Assembly (NCBI RefSeq): GCF_900155595.1
Contig: NZ_FTPB01000004.1
Coordinates: 1,116,001 to 1,180,000, forward strand
Origin: Actinomyces mediterranea
GTDB taxonomy: Bacteria > Actinomycetota > Actinomycetes > Actinomycetales > Actinomycetaceae
Length of the DNA stretch: 64,000 nt
Direction of reading: 5' to 3'
The position numbers and the translations under genes are program-made. Shown here piece by piece: positions 52,637 to 60,532 of the stretch (position 1 is its first letter; every line of letters starts with the position of its first letter). Below the pieces are notes generated by a model. It was not told the origin of the DNA and searched no databases. It saw only the letters and a program-made list of their open reading frames with translations.

Positions 52637-54790
52637 TCACTGGGCGCGCAGGCGGAGCATGAAGCATTGGGCGGGGTCGAGGTCGGGAATGCGCAGCCCC
52701 GCCCTCGTCAATGAGCGACCGGCGAGAGTGACGGGGCCGGGCCACCACGGGACGGTATCCAGGCGGCGGGGGACCGGCGAGGGCACTCCCGCGGGGCTCA
52801 GGGATTCAAGGGCGTAGCAGGCGTTCTCGTCAAGGCCGGGTAGGCGCACGGGTGGAGTGGGACGCTGAGCGGAGGTGACCGTGCGGGTCAGGAAGTATAC
52901 GGCTTCGGTTTTGTCGACTGCGACGACGCCGCGGATGGACCAGCCCGGGTCGGGGTGATCGGCATGGACCAGGGTTCCGGTGTGGGTCAGGGATCGTAGT
53001 TCCTTGTGCAGGGCGATCCAGGCGCCGAGCTGATCGAGCTCCCCGGGACTCACCGCGGTGAGGTCCCATTCGACGCCCATGTGGGACAGGATCGCGGTGG
53101 AGGCGCGCATGTCCAGGGCGAGGGTGCGCCCCGTGGTATGGGAGGTGGTCGACGCGATGTGCGAGCCGACCAGTTCGGGCGGCAGCAGCAGAGCCGTTCC
53201 AGCCTCGATCTGCTGGCGCTCCAGGGGGTCGATGCAGTCCGAGGCCCACACGCGCATTGCTCGCTCCATGATCCCCAGGTCGATACGGCCCCCGCCTCCG
53301 GCGCACGACTCGATCTCCAGGCCGGGGCGGGCCTCCAAAAGGGCGTCCATGAGGGCGTAGACGGCCAGGGTCTGAGTGTGGTGGACGGGCAGGCCGGTGC
53401 GCGGCGACACCGCTTCGTACAGGTCCCGGTTGAAATCCCATTTGATGTAGTCGATTCGGACCTCGTCCAGGACGGCGAGCATCTGTGAGCGCACGTGTTC
53501 GAAGGCCTCGGGGTTCGTCAGGTCGAGAACCTGCTGATGGCGAGCAGGCTGGGGGCGGTGGCTCGCGGGGGAGAGGATCCAATCGGGGTGGGCGCGGGCC
53601 GCATCGGAGTCGGGACTGACCATCTCGGGTTCGAACCACAGGCCGAATTGCATTCCGCGTTCGTGGACGGCGTCGGCCAGGGGGCTCAAGCCATTCGGCC
53701 ACACCTCCTCGGAGACCACCCAGTCTCCCAGTCCAGAGGTGTCGTCGCGCCGGGAGCCGAACCAGCCGTCGTCCAGGACGAAGCGTTCGATGCCGACCTT
53801 CGCGGCCGCCTCCACTAGGGGCAGCAGACGCTCCATGGAATGGTCGAAGTACACGGCCTCCCAGGCGTTCAAGGTGACGGGGCGCGGCGTGTGCGGGTGG
53901 TTGGGGCGCCCCCGCAGGTACTGGTGGATGCGGGCGGCGGCCTCGTCCAGTCCGTTTCCCCAGGTCGCGAAGATCCAGGGGCCCTCGTGGACGTCACCGG
54001 GGGCGAGGACGACCTCGCCGGGCAGTAGGATTTCCCCCGCGATGAGGCACTGCTGTCCCTGGGGGGTCTTCTCCGCGACCGTACGGGTATTGCCGGACCA
54101 TGCGACGTGCACGTAGTGAACGGGGGCGCTGCGCCACAAGGGGCCCCGTCCGCAGGTCCCGTGAATAGTGGAGGAGTTGTGTCCGCGGGCCACGCGGGTG
54201 GTTCTTTCGTGGGCGCCGATGGTGAACTCGTGAGTGGCGATCTCGCGTTCGCGCAGGTGATGACCGTTCTGGTCGAGGACGAGGCTCTCCTCGGCGGGGG
54301 TGGGCAGAGCGAGGAGGAGGGAGTCCAGGGCATAGGACCGGTTCCCTCGATTGGTGAGGGCGAGACGTGCGCGCAAGAGGCCCGAATCCTCCAGGTGAAG
54401 GGTGAGGAGCATATCGAGGTCGGCCTCGTCATCATGAGCCTGCACCCGCAAAGTACTCGGTGACTCCTCGGTTCCTTTGCCCTCGACGGTCCAGGAGGTG
54501 AGGGTAAAGGAGCTGAAGGTGCCGCGCCCCTCGACTGAGCCTTGGAGGCCGGGGGTACCGATCCACCCTTCTGATTGTTGTGGACATAAAGAAAGTCGTG
54601 GTGGGAGGTCCGGAGTTCCCGAGGTGATGGGAAGGACCTGGGTGAGGGCAAAATCTTCGAGACTTCTGGGCGTAAGGGGTCCCAGGTCTTCGCCCCAATG
54701 GAGAATCTCAGGGAGAGAGTCCTTAAAAATCCTCGCAATAACCGAGGTTCCACCATTGCGCAGGAGAGTGATGCCAGGCTGGTTCGACAT
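52637..54790 (-). CDS. GH36 alpha-galactosidase
   Basis: 717 residues, cytosolic. An N-terminal beta-supersandwich (~1-300) is followed by the catalytic barrel with FVLDDGWFGSRRDD, DYIKWDFNRD (nucleophile Asp452), ESCAGGGGRID and RVWASDCIDPLERQQ (acid/base Asp518), and a C-terminal beta domain. Hydrolyses terminal alpha-1,6-galactose of melibiose, raffinose or stachyose. AGGAG precedes the ATG. It is the first gene of the operon and divergent from a ROK regulator. Confidence 0.94.
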   Translation of the reverse strand: MSNQPGITLLRNGGTSVIARIFKDSLPEILHWGEDLGPLTPRSLEDFALTQVLPITSGTPDLPPRLSLCPQQSEGWIGTPGLQGSVEGRGTFSSFTLTSWTVEGKGTEESPSTLRVQAHDDEADLDMLLTLHLEDSGLLRARLALTNRGNRSYALDSLLLALPTPAEESLVLDQNGHHLREREIATHEFTIGAHERTTRVARGHNSSTIHGTCGRGPLWRSAPVHYVHVAWSGNTRTVAEKTPQGQQCLIAGEILLPGEVVLAPGDVHEGPWIFATWGNGLDEAAARIHQYLRGRPNHPHTPRPVTLNAWEAVYFDHSMERLLPLVEAAAKVGIERFVLDDGWFGSRRDDTSGLGDWVVSEEVWPNGLSPLADAVHERGMQFGLWFEPEMVSPDSDAARAHPDWILSPASHRPQPARHQQVLDLTNPEAFEHVRSQMLAVLDEVRIDYIKWDFNRDLYEAVSPRTGLPVHHTQTLAVYALMDALLEARPGLEIESCAGGGGRIDLGIMERAMRVWASDCIDPLERQQIEAGTALLLPPELVGSHIASTTSHTTGRTLALDMRASTAILSHMGVEWDLTAVSPGELDQLGAWIALHKELRSLTHTGTLVHADHPDPGWSIRGVVAVDKTEAVYFLTRTVTSAQRPTPPVRLPGLDENACYALESLSPAGVPSPVPRRLDTVPWWPGPVTLAGRSLTRAGLRIPDLDPAQCFMLRLRAQ

Positions 54791-55108
54791 GTTTCACTCC
54801 TTTGTGCGGGTGTGTCGATCAGGTGCCGCGCGAAGTGTTATCACACTGTCGCGACTCGACTTAATTCCAATAGACAACATAGTAGGAGGTGATGCTGACC
54901 TTGACAAGGGTTTTGCGAGAATTACTCATATCGGGCAGGTCGCAGCAGGAAGCCGTTGAGCATCCGAGGGCCGTCGGCGCGGCTTCGGGAGCACCGTGAG
55001 CGGGATAGAATTAGTGCGAAACCTGCGGATCCAGTGTGCGCGTACGGCGGACTTGAGCCGCTCCAGGACCTGCCGATGCACTGAGAAATTGAGATTGGCG
55101 GTGACCGA
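54791..55108. promoter_or_regulatory. Divergent promoter region between GH36 and ROK genes
   Basis: 318 bp with an AT-rich patch (54870-54930). On the plus strand TTGACA (54901-54906) is 16 bp from TACTCA (54923-54928). Short dyads (GTGT-TATC-ACAC near 54836) are seen, but no palindrome strong enough to name as the ROK operator. The XylR-type motif is absent. Confidence 0.45.
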
Positions 55109-56275
55109 ATGCCGGGATTATACGAGGACTCGACCCTGGCAGCCGCAGCACACATCCTCACCAAGGGCCCGCTGTCCAGGGCGGACATGGCACGAGATCT
55201 CCGCCTGTCGCCGGGAACCTTGACCCGTCTCGTTCGTCCACTGATCGAGGATGGCCTCGTTCTCGATGACGGCATGGGGATATCCCGCACCGGCATGGGG
55301 CGGCCCACGCAGTTGCTCAGGATACCGTCCGACGCCCACGCCTTCATCGGCATCAATCTCACCTCCACCATGATTCACGCAGTCGTCGTGGACGTCCGTG
55401 CAGTGAGCAGGGTCGAGCACTCGTGTCCGATTGCGGACCGCTCGCCAGCTGCGCTGAGTGCACAGGTCAACCGACTCATTGAGGATTTGGCTGACTCTCC
55501 CCGTCTGGAAGGTCGTCTCGAAGGGGTGGGCATCTCCATGGGGGGCTCTATCGACGCCGGAGTGGTCAAGGACTCCCGCTTCCTCGGTTGGAAGGATGTC
55601 GACCTGGCATCGATGATCCGTACTCCCGAGGGCACCGCGCTGCAGGTGGTGAACGACCTCGAAGCCCAGACGTGGCTGGAACAGTGGTTCGGGCTGGGGG
55701 TGAGCACCGAATCCTTCATCCTCGTCACTGTCGGAGCCGGGATCGGACATGGCGTGGTGCACGGTAGACGTGCTCTCCGCTCCCCAGCAGCTGGCCATGG
55801 TGTCACCGGGCACTTCCCGGTCGCAGGGGCTGGAGGCATGTGTCAATACGGTCATACGGGCTGTGCCAATGGGGCCCTCACCGTACCCGCAGTGGTCGGG
55901 CGGGCCAGGACAGGGCGGTCCATCGTCGTCAATGATGGCCGACCATGGGACCAGGAGGACCTGATGGCCCTTGCAACCGAGGGTGATCAGGCGTGCCGAC
56001 GAACCATTGCCGAGTTCGCCCGGAACCTCGCCACCTACGTTCAGGCGGTTGCCAGCGCCTGCCTGGTCACAGATGTCGTCCTCGACGGCGAGGGAGTCGG
56101 TCTTCTGCAGTCCCCCTGGGCCCGGGGCTTCGAGGCGGATTTGGAGGCGTGGACCAATCCGCACGTGCCCGCCCTCAACCTGCATCGGCGTTCCGGCACC
56201 TTCCTGACTTGGGCGCGAGGAGCCTCCGTAGCGTCGATCATCGCCTGGCTGGAGGGCCGGGTCGCGCGGCTCTGA
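55109..56275 (+). CDS. ROK-family regulator of the alpha-galactoside locus
   Basis: 388 residues. N-terminal winged helix (AAAHILTKGPLSRADMARDL, SPGTLTRLVRPLIEDGL), then a ROK domain with VGISMGGSIDAG and VGAGIGHGVV. The zinc motif reads CQYGHTGCANG, a variant of CxCGxxGCxE. It is divergent from the GH36/ABC operon and probably represses it until an inducing galactoside appears. It differs clearly from the XylR protein at 0.9-2.1 kb. Confidence 0.87.
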   Translation: MPGLYEDSTLAAAAHILTKGPLSRADMARDLRLSPGTLTRLVRPLIEDGLVLDDGMGISRTGMGRPTQLLRIPSDAHAFIGINLTSTMIHAVVVDVRAVSRVEHSCPIADRSPAALSAQVNRLIEDLADSPRLEGRLEGVGISMGGSIDAGVVKDSRFLGWKDVDLASMIRTPEGTALQVVNDLEAQTWLEQWFGLGVSTESFILVTVGAGIGHGVVHGRRALRSPAAGHGVTGHFPVAGAGGMCQYGHTGCANGALTVPAVVGRARTGRSIVVNDGRPWDQEDLMALATEGDQACRRTIAEFARNLATYVQAVASACLVTDVVLDGEGVGLLQSPWARGFEADLEAWTNPHVPALNLHRRSGTFLTWARGASVASIIAWLEGRVARL

Positions 56276-56709
56276 GCGCCTCATCCCGGCATCGGCGAAT
56301 CTGTCGCGCACGGATTTCCTGGTTTTGTCGAATCTGATTTGATGGCGGGCCTGCAGGGGAGTTGAACGAGCGTGTCAACCCCTGGGCGTTCTATTACGAT
56401 CACGTCAATCCGCGGCGAGCACAAATAGGGCGAGCAGATCCGTCAGGCTCGCCACAACGAGGGCGCCCGGTGCGTCATCGGGCAGAGTGACGGAGGTTCC
56501 GGTGCACAGCCCCGCGTCTGGTGGCCCGGTGAGCCGAATCGAGGGCCGGTTTCAGTCGCGAGACGGCATCGTCGCCGGCGCGCAGCCCCACGACGGGAGT
56601 GCCGTACAACACTTTCACAGGAACCTTATAAGTCTCTCATCTCCTCCACAGCTCAGATTTAGGAAGAACGACTGGAATAGCACCAAGAGATAAAGCAAAG
56701 GAGAGCATT
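56276..56709. other. Intergenic stretch with possible dead-gene remnant
   Basis: No intact gene. On the minus strand, frames such as LTGPPDAGLCTGTSVTLP and GALVVASLTDLLALFVLAAD look protein-like but are broken, which may be the 3' end of a lost gene. Nothing could be assigned. Confidence 0.35.
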
Positions 56710-57366
56710 ATGACCGCGCTCATCACGATCGGGATCGACCTCATCGCCATGGCCGTCCTCGTCTTCGGCCTCTACTTCCCCCGGCACCGGCGAATCGACC
56801 TCGTCGCCGCCTTCCTCGGCGTCAATGTCGGCGTCCTCGCCGTCGCGACGGTCCTTGCGAACTCCACGGTGTCCGCCGGACTCGGCCTCGGCCTCTTCGG
56901 AGTCCTCTCGATCATCCGCCTGCGCTCCGACGAGATCACCCAGCACGAGATCGCCTACTACTTCGCCTCCCTGTCCATCGGGCTGCTTATGGGCATGACG
57001 AGTACGCCGACCCCCCTTATCGTCGGACTCGTCGCCCTCATCCTCGCGGCCCTCGCATTCGGGGACTCCCGCTTCCTCTTCGGGCGCTACTCGAATCAGA
57101 CGGTGCAACTCGATCGCGCCATCGCCGACGGCGCCTCCCTTCGGAGCGCCCTCGAAGAACGACTCGGCGCGAAGGTCATCGGCACCCGCGTCATCCGCAT
57201 CGACTTCGTCAACGACCTCACTCTCGTCGATGTCCGGTTTCGCAACTACTCGCCCGCCGAACGCTCCTCGTTGGGGACACAGTTGACGGTTGAGCGCGAG
57301 GTCGCCCACACGAAGTTCGTCCATCGCGCAGCCCCGCGGGACCTCGCCCCCACTTCGAACCGCTGA
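56710..57366 (+). CDS. DUF4956 membrane protein
   Basis: 218 residues: four to five predicted helices in the first ~125 residues, with VLSIIRLRSDEITQHEIAYY between helices, then a soluble C-terminal alpha/beta domain of ~90 residues. This architecture is DUF4956. AGGAG precedes the ATG. It sits 29 bp before a VTC-domain gene, a known pairing across bacteria, so the two are likely to act together at the membrane in polyphosphate-related or other anionic polymer chemistry. Function is not established. Confidence 0.85.
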   Translation: MTALITIGIDLIAMAVLVFGLYFPRHRRIDLVAAFLGVNVGVLAVATVLANSTVSAGLGLGLFGVLSIIRLRSDEITQHEIAYYFASLSIGLLMGMTSTPTPLIVGLVALILAALAFGDSRFLFGRYSNQTVQLDRAIADGASLRSALEERLGAKVIGTRVIRIDFVNDLTLVDVRFRNYSPAERSSLGTQLTVEREVAHTKFVHRAAPRDLAPTSNR

Positions 57367-57395
57367 CCCGGACACCATTCGCCCAAGGAGACGCG

Positions 57396-58229
57396 ATGAC
57401 CCCTCTCATCGTCCACACCCCGCGCATCATTCGACGCAGCGCCGACGCACTGATCCCCGTCGACCTCGACACGATCGGGCTCGCAGAACTTAACGAGCGG
57501 GCGCAGATGCTGACGCGAGTCGACCGCAAGTACGTCGTCACCCGCACTCACATCCCCGATATCATGTCCGGCCTCAGCGCGGATACGAGAGTCCTCAGCA
57601 TCGACGGGATCCGCTCCCAGGCGTATGCATCGACCTATTTCGACACTCCGGGACTGCGCTCCTTCTTCGATACGGCCAGGCCCCGCAGGCGCCGATACAA
57701 GATCCGCGCCCGCGTCTACCTCGACTCCGACATCGCCTTCCTCGAAGTGAAAACCCGCGGGGAGCGCAACACGACCGTCAAGACACGCATCCCCTGCGCC
57801 GTCGACGACGCCCGTGAGGGACGGATCAGCGACGAGGGTGAGGCATGGGTCCGCGACACTCTCATCCGCGCCGGATGCGAGGCGCCGGACCCGGGGTCGC
57901 TCCGCCCCGTACTGCGCGGCTCCTACACGCGTGCGACTCTCCTCATGCCCCACGGGGACGGGCGGGCGACCATCGACTCCGACCTCACGTGGACGGATCT
58001 GCGCCATGGGACGATGGGGGACGGAGGCGCGGAGACTCTCGCGGCGCCCGACCTCGTCGTCATCGAGACGAAGTCCGGATCCACGCCCTCCGCGCTCGAC
58101 CATCTCCTGTGGGAGCGCGGGCATCGCCCGGCGCGCATTTCGAAATACGCGACTGCGATGACGGCCCTCGACCCGTCGCTTCCGACGAATCGGTGGGCGA
58201 GGACCCTATCCAAATACTTTGCCGCCTAA
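57396..58229 (+). CDS. VTC-domain (polyphosphate-polymerase-like) protein
   Basis: 277 residues, CYTH-superfamily tunnel fold like the catalytic domain of yeast Vtc4. Basic and acidic tunnel residues visible: RVDRKYVV near the N-terminus, RRRYKIRARVYL, FLEVKTRGERNTTVK in the middle, and VVIETKSGS with ISKYATAM near the end. The yeast enzyme makes polyphosphate from ATP. Bacterial single-domain members beside DUF4956 have unproven activity. AAGGAG precedes the ATG. Confidence 0.87.
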   Translation: MTPLIVHTPRIIRRSADALIPVDLDTIGLAELNERAQMLTRVDRKYVVTRTHIPDIMSGLSADTRVLSIDGIRSQAYASTYFDTPGLRSFFDTARPRRRRYKIRARVYLDSDIAFLEVKTRGERNTTVKTRIPCAVDDAREGRISDEGEAWVRDTLIRAGCEAPDPGSLRPVLRGSYTRATLLMPHGDGRATIDSDLTWTDLRHGTMGDGGAETLAAPDLVVIETKSGSTPSALDHLLWERGHRPARISKYATAMTALDPSLPTNRWARTLSKYFAA

Positions 58230-58479
58230 GCAGCAGCGGGGGTCTGATCACGCCCATCTCGTGACAGCGGCTCCCCATGTCATCAATGCTCACTTGCGTC
58301 TCGCAGAAGTCGATTGGCGCATTCGTCTATGTCGTGACTGTTGAGATCTATGACATCAACGGGGTGACTCATCACCCCTTCATCGCTTGTCTGTGTCCTG
58401 CACGACGAACGTAAAGGGGCTCTTCGTGTTGACGACAACAGCGGGGATGACGCATGTCGACCAAGATGGAGATATGGAT

Positions 58480-59562
58480 ATGACACCGCAGAACACCTCG
58501 TTCGATTCAGCAGGCCCCAGTGGTTACGAGACCCCGGTGGGCCATCCGGTGCCCGCAGCTCCCTATCCGGTGGCACCCGGCGGCGACCAGATGCCGATTC
58601 AGCCGTTGACGGAGACCGCTTCGCGTCACCCCTGGCCGGCGCCGGGGCACTCCCGTCTCCATGTGAAGGATCGTCCTCGTCGGCGCCGTTGGTGGATCCC
58701 ACTGCTCACGGCGCTCCTCGGTATCGCGATCTGGAGCGTCGTCGCATTCGCCTCGGGAATCGCGCTCGGAGTGTGGATCGCAATGAAGGGGGGCGGCTTC
58801 GAGGATCTCGTCGCTGTTGCCGGAGGACGAGACGGGGACTTCTCAAACCCCTTGTTTTACGTCTTCACTTTCGGACTCATCGCCCTCATGATCCCCGCCC
58901 TCGCCATTGCCGTTCGAGTCGTCGAAGGTGTGCGCCTCGGTGCCCTGTCCTCCATTAGGGGCCGCCTGCGCTGGGGAATCCTCGCACGGGCACTCGGCCT
59001 CGCACTCCTCGTGTTGTCCCCGTCGGTCATCCTGTCGATCCGCGACATCGTCGCCTCTGGGGGGATCGGCACTGACCAGCTCACCACCGGCGCCGCACTG
59101 CTCCCTCTCATCCTCATCGTCGTGCCGACCCAGGCTGCGGCTGAGGAGTACGTCTTCAGGGGCTTTGCCCTGCGCGCCCTCATGGGATGGGGGCTGGCAC
59201 CCCTCGTCGCGATGATCGTCGCAGTCGTGCCCTTCACCCTCGGGCACGTCTACGGGTGGAAGGGAATGCTTGACGTCACCGTCTTCGGCCTGTGCATGGC
59301 ATGGCTGGTCGTACGCACCGGTGGCCTCGAAGCGGCGATCGGCCTGCACGTCGTCAACAACCTCATCGGCGCCGTGTTCTCCGCATTCGGACAGGGCAAC
59401 CTGCTTGACGACAACATCCCCGTGTGGACGCTGATCCTGTCCCTTGTGCAGACCCTCGTCTACACGGCGATCGCCGACCGGCTGTGGGCGGCGAAGAAGA
59501 GTCGATCGACTCCGGCCTCCTCCCCCGAGGAGGGTGAGGGGCTCAGGGTTGTCGACCTGTGA
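58480..59562 (+). CDS. CPBP-family intramembrane metalloprotease
   Basis: About 360 residues from the ATG at 58480, which has GGAG 8 bp upstream; earlier in-frame ATGs exist (58447, 58474). A Pro/Gly-rich cytosolic tail (~60 residues) precedes about eight membrane helices. CPBP (Abi) motifs are present: EEYVFRG, FTLGHVYG and HVVNN supply the Glu-Glu, His and His/Asn metal site. Bacterial members process membrane peptides, mature or immunise against bacteriocins, or have unknown roles. No bacteriocin gene is seen nearby. Confidence 0.87.
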   Translation: MTPQNTSFDSAGPSGYETPVGHPVPAAPYPVAPGGDQMPIQPLTETASRHPWPAPGHSRLHVKDRPRRRRWWIPLLTALLGIAIWSVVAFASGIALGVWIAMKGGGFEDLVAVAGGRDGDFSNPLFYVFTFGLIALMIPALAIAVRVVEGVRLGALSSIRGRLRWGILARALGLALLVLSPSVILSIRDIVASGGIGTDQLTTGAALLPLILIVVPTQAAAEEYVFRGFALRALMGWGLAPLVAMIVAVVPFTLGHVYGWKGMLDVTVFGLCMAWLVVRTGGLEAAIGLHVVNNLIGAVFSAFGQGNLLDDNIPVWTLILSLVQTLVYTAIADRLWAAKKSRSTPASSPEEGEGLRVVDL

Positions 59563-59566
59563 AACG

Positions 59567-59737
59567 ATGAGGGTCGAGAAGGCCGGACGCCCCATGAGCC
59601 TGGTGGACGTCCAGATCGCGGGGATCTGCCTCAGTCGCGGATGTACCATGGCCACGCTCACTGTCGCGGACTTCGAAGCGATCGAGGGGCTGAGGATCCT
59701 CAACCCCTTCGAGCAGGAAACGAAAGGCGGATCATGA
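59567..59737 (+). CDS. Small ORF (56 residues) coupled to the RidA-like gene
   Basis: Starts 5 bp after the protease stop and overlaps the RidA-like ATG as ATGA. The sequence, with VADFEAIEGLRILNPFEQET at the end, matches no family I recognise. No ribosome site is obvious, so it may be a leader that couples translation. Reality is supported by tight packing only. Confidence 0.4.
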   Translation: MRVEKAGRPMSLVDVQIAGICLSRGCTMATLTVADFEAIEGLRILNPFEQETKGGS

Positions 59738-60195
59738 CACTTCCCTCCGAGAGGCTCGCCGAACTCGGCCTCGAACTTCCCGAGGTCGCGACCCCCGTCG
59801 CGGCCTACGTTCCGGCTGTCCTCGACCGGGGCGTCATCCGCACCTCCGGGCAGATCCCCGTCGTCGAGGGTGAGCCCGTGTGCATCGGAGCCGTCGGCGA
59901 GGACGGGGCCGACCCCGAGGACGCGAAGGATGCCGCGCGGATCTGCGCGCTCAACGTGCTCGCCGCCGCGGCCGAGCTCGCCGGAGGCGTCGACCGACTG
60001 GCCGGCGTCGTCAAGGTCGTCGGCTTCGTCGCCTCGCGCCCCGATTTCTACGGGCAGGCGGGTGTCATCAACGGCGCATCCGAACTCTTTGGCGAGATCT
60101 TCGGTTCCGCCCACGCGCGCAGCGCCGTCGGCGTCGCGGCATTGCCTCTCAATGTCTCCGTCGAGGTCGAGGCTGAGTTCGCGTTACGGGAGTGA
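59734..60195 (+). CDS. ridA: RidA/YjgF-family protein (YoaB-like subgroup)
   Basis: 153 residues with ATG at 59734 (AAAGGCGGA upstream). LPEVATPVAAYVPAVLDRG, RTSGQIPV, VVKVVGFVASRPDFYGQAGV and SAVGVAALPLNVSVEVE are typical of the RidA-like subgroup common in actinobacteria. Classical RidA deaminates reactive enamines and imines through a conserved Arg; here the corresponding position reads Ala in HARSAVGVAALP and the true RidA Arg-Val pattern is not clear, so activity may differ. Confidence 0.85.
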   Translation: MTLPSERLAELGLELPEVATPVAAYVPAVLDRGVIRTSGQIPVVEGEPVCIGAVGEDGADPEDAKDAARICALNVLAAAAELAGGVDRLAGVVKVVGFVASRPDFYGQAGVINGASELFGEIFGSAHARSAVGVAALPLNVSVEVEAEFALRE

Positions 60196-60532
60196 CGAGT
60201 GCGCTCTCGTGAGCTCTTGGTGGCAGGCGCTTCGGCGCGTCGCCGGACGTTGATGCTCGTCGCTGCATCGACGGGCCCGGCGATGATCAAGTTCGTCGGA
60301 GTCGGCTGTGGCTATGGTAACCGAGAGGACTGATCGCTGCGTCCTGTGAGTTTCAGTGCCTCCTCGACTGGCAGAGCCTGAGGATTTACCGCATCCGCGT
60401 TGAGGTTGACAGGACCTGAGCTCGCGGTTGTAGGCCAGATTTGTTGTGGATTATGCTGGCCGATTCTGGGCAATGGATCGTGCGGTAGTCTGATTACGGT
60501 TGATCTACTCGGTATTCGTGTGGGAGTTTTGT
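60196..60532. other. Intergenic region before the Rhs gene
   Basis: 337 bp without a supported gene. Presumed promoter of the Rhs gene; no convincing -35/-10 pair, hairpin or repeat was found. Confidence 0.4.
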
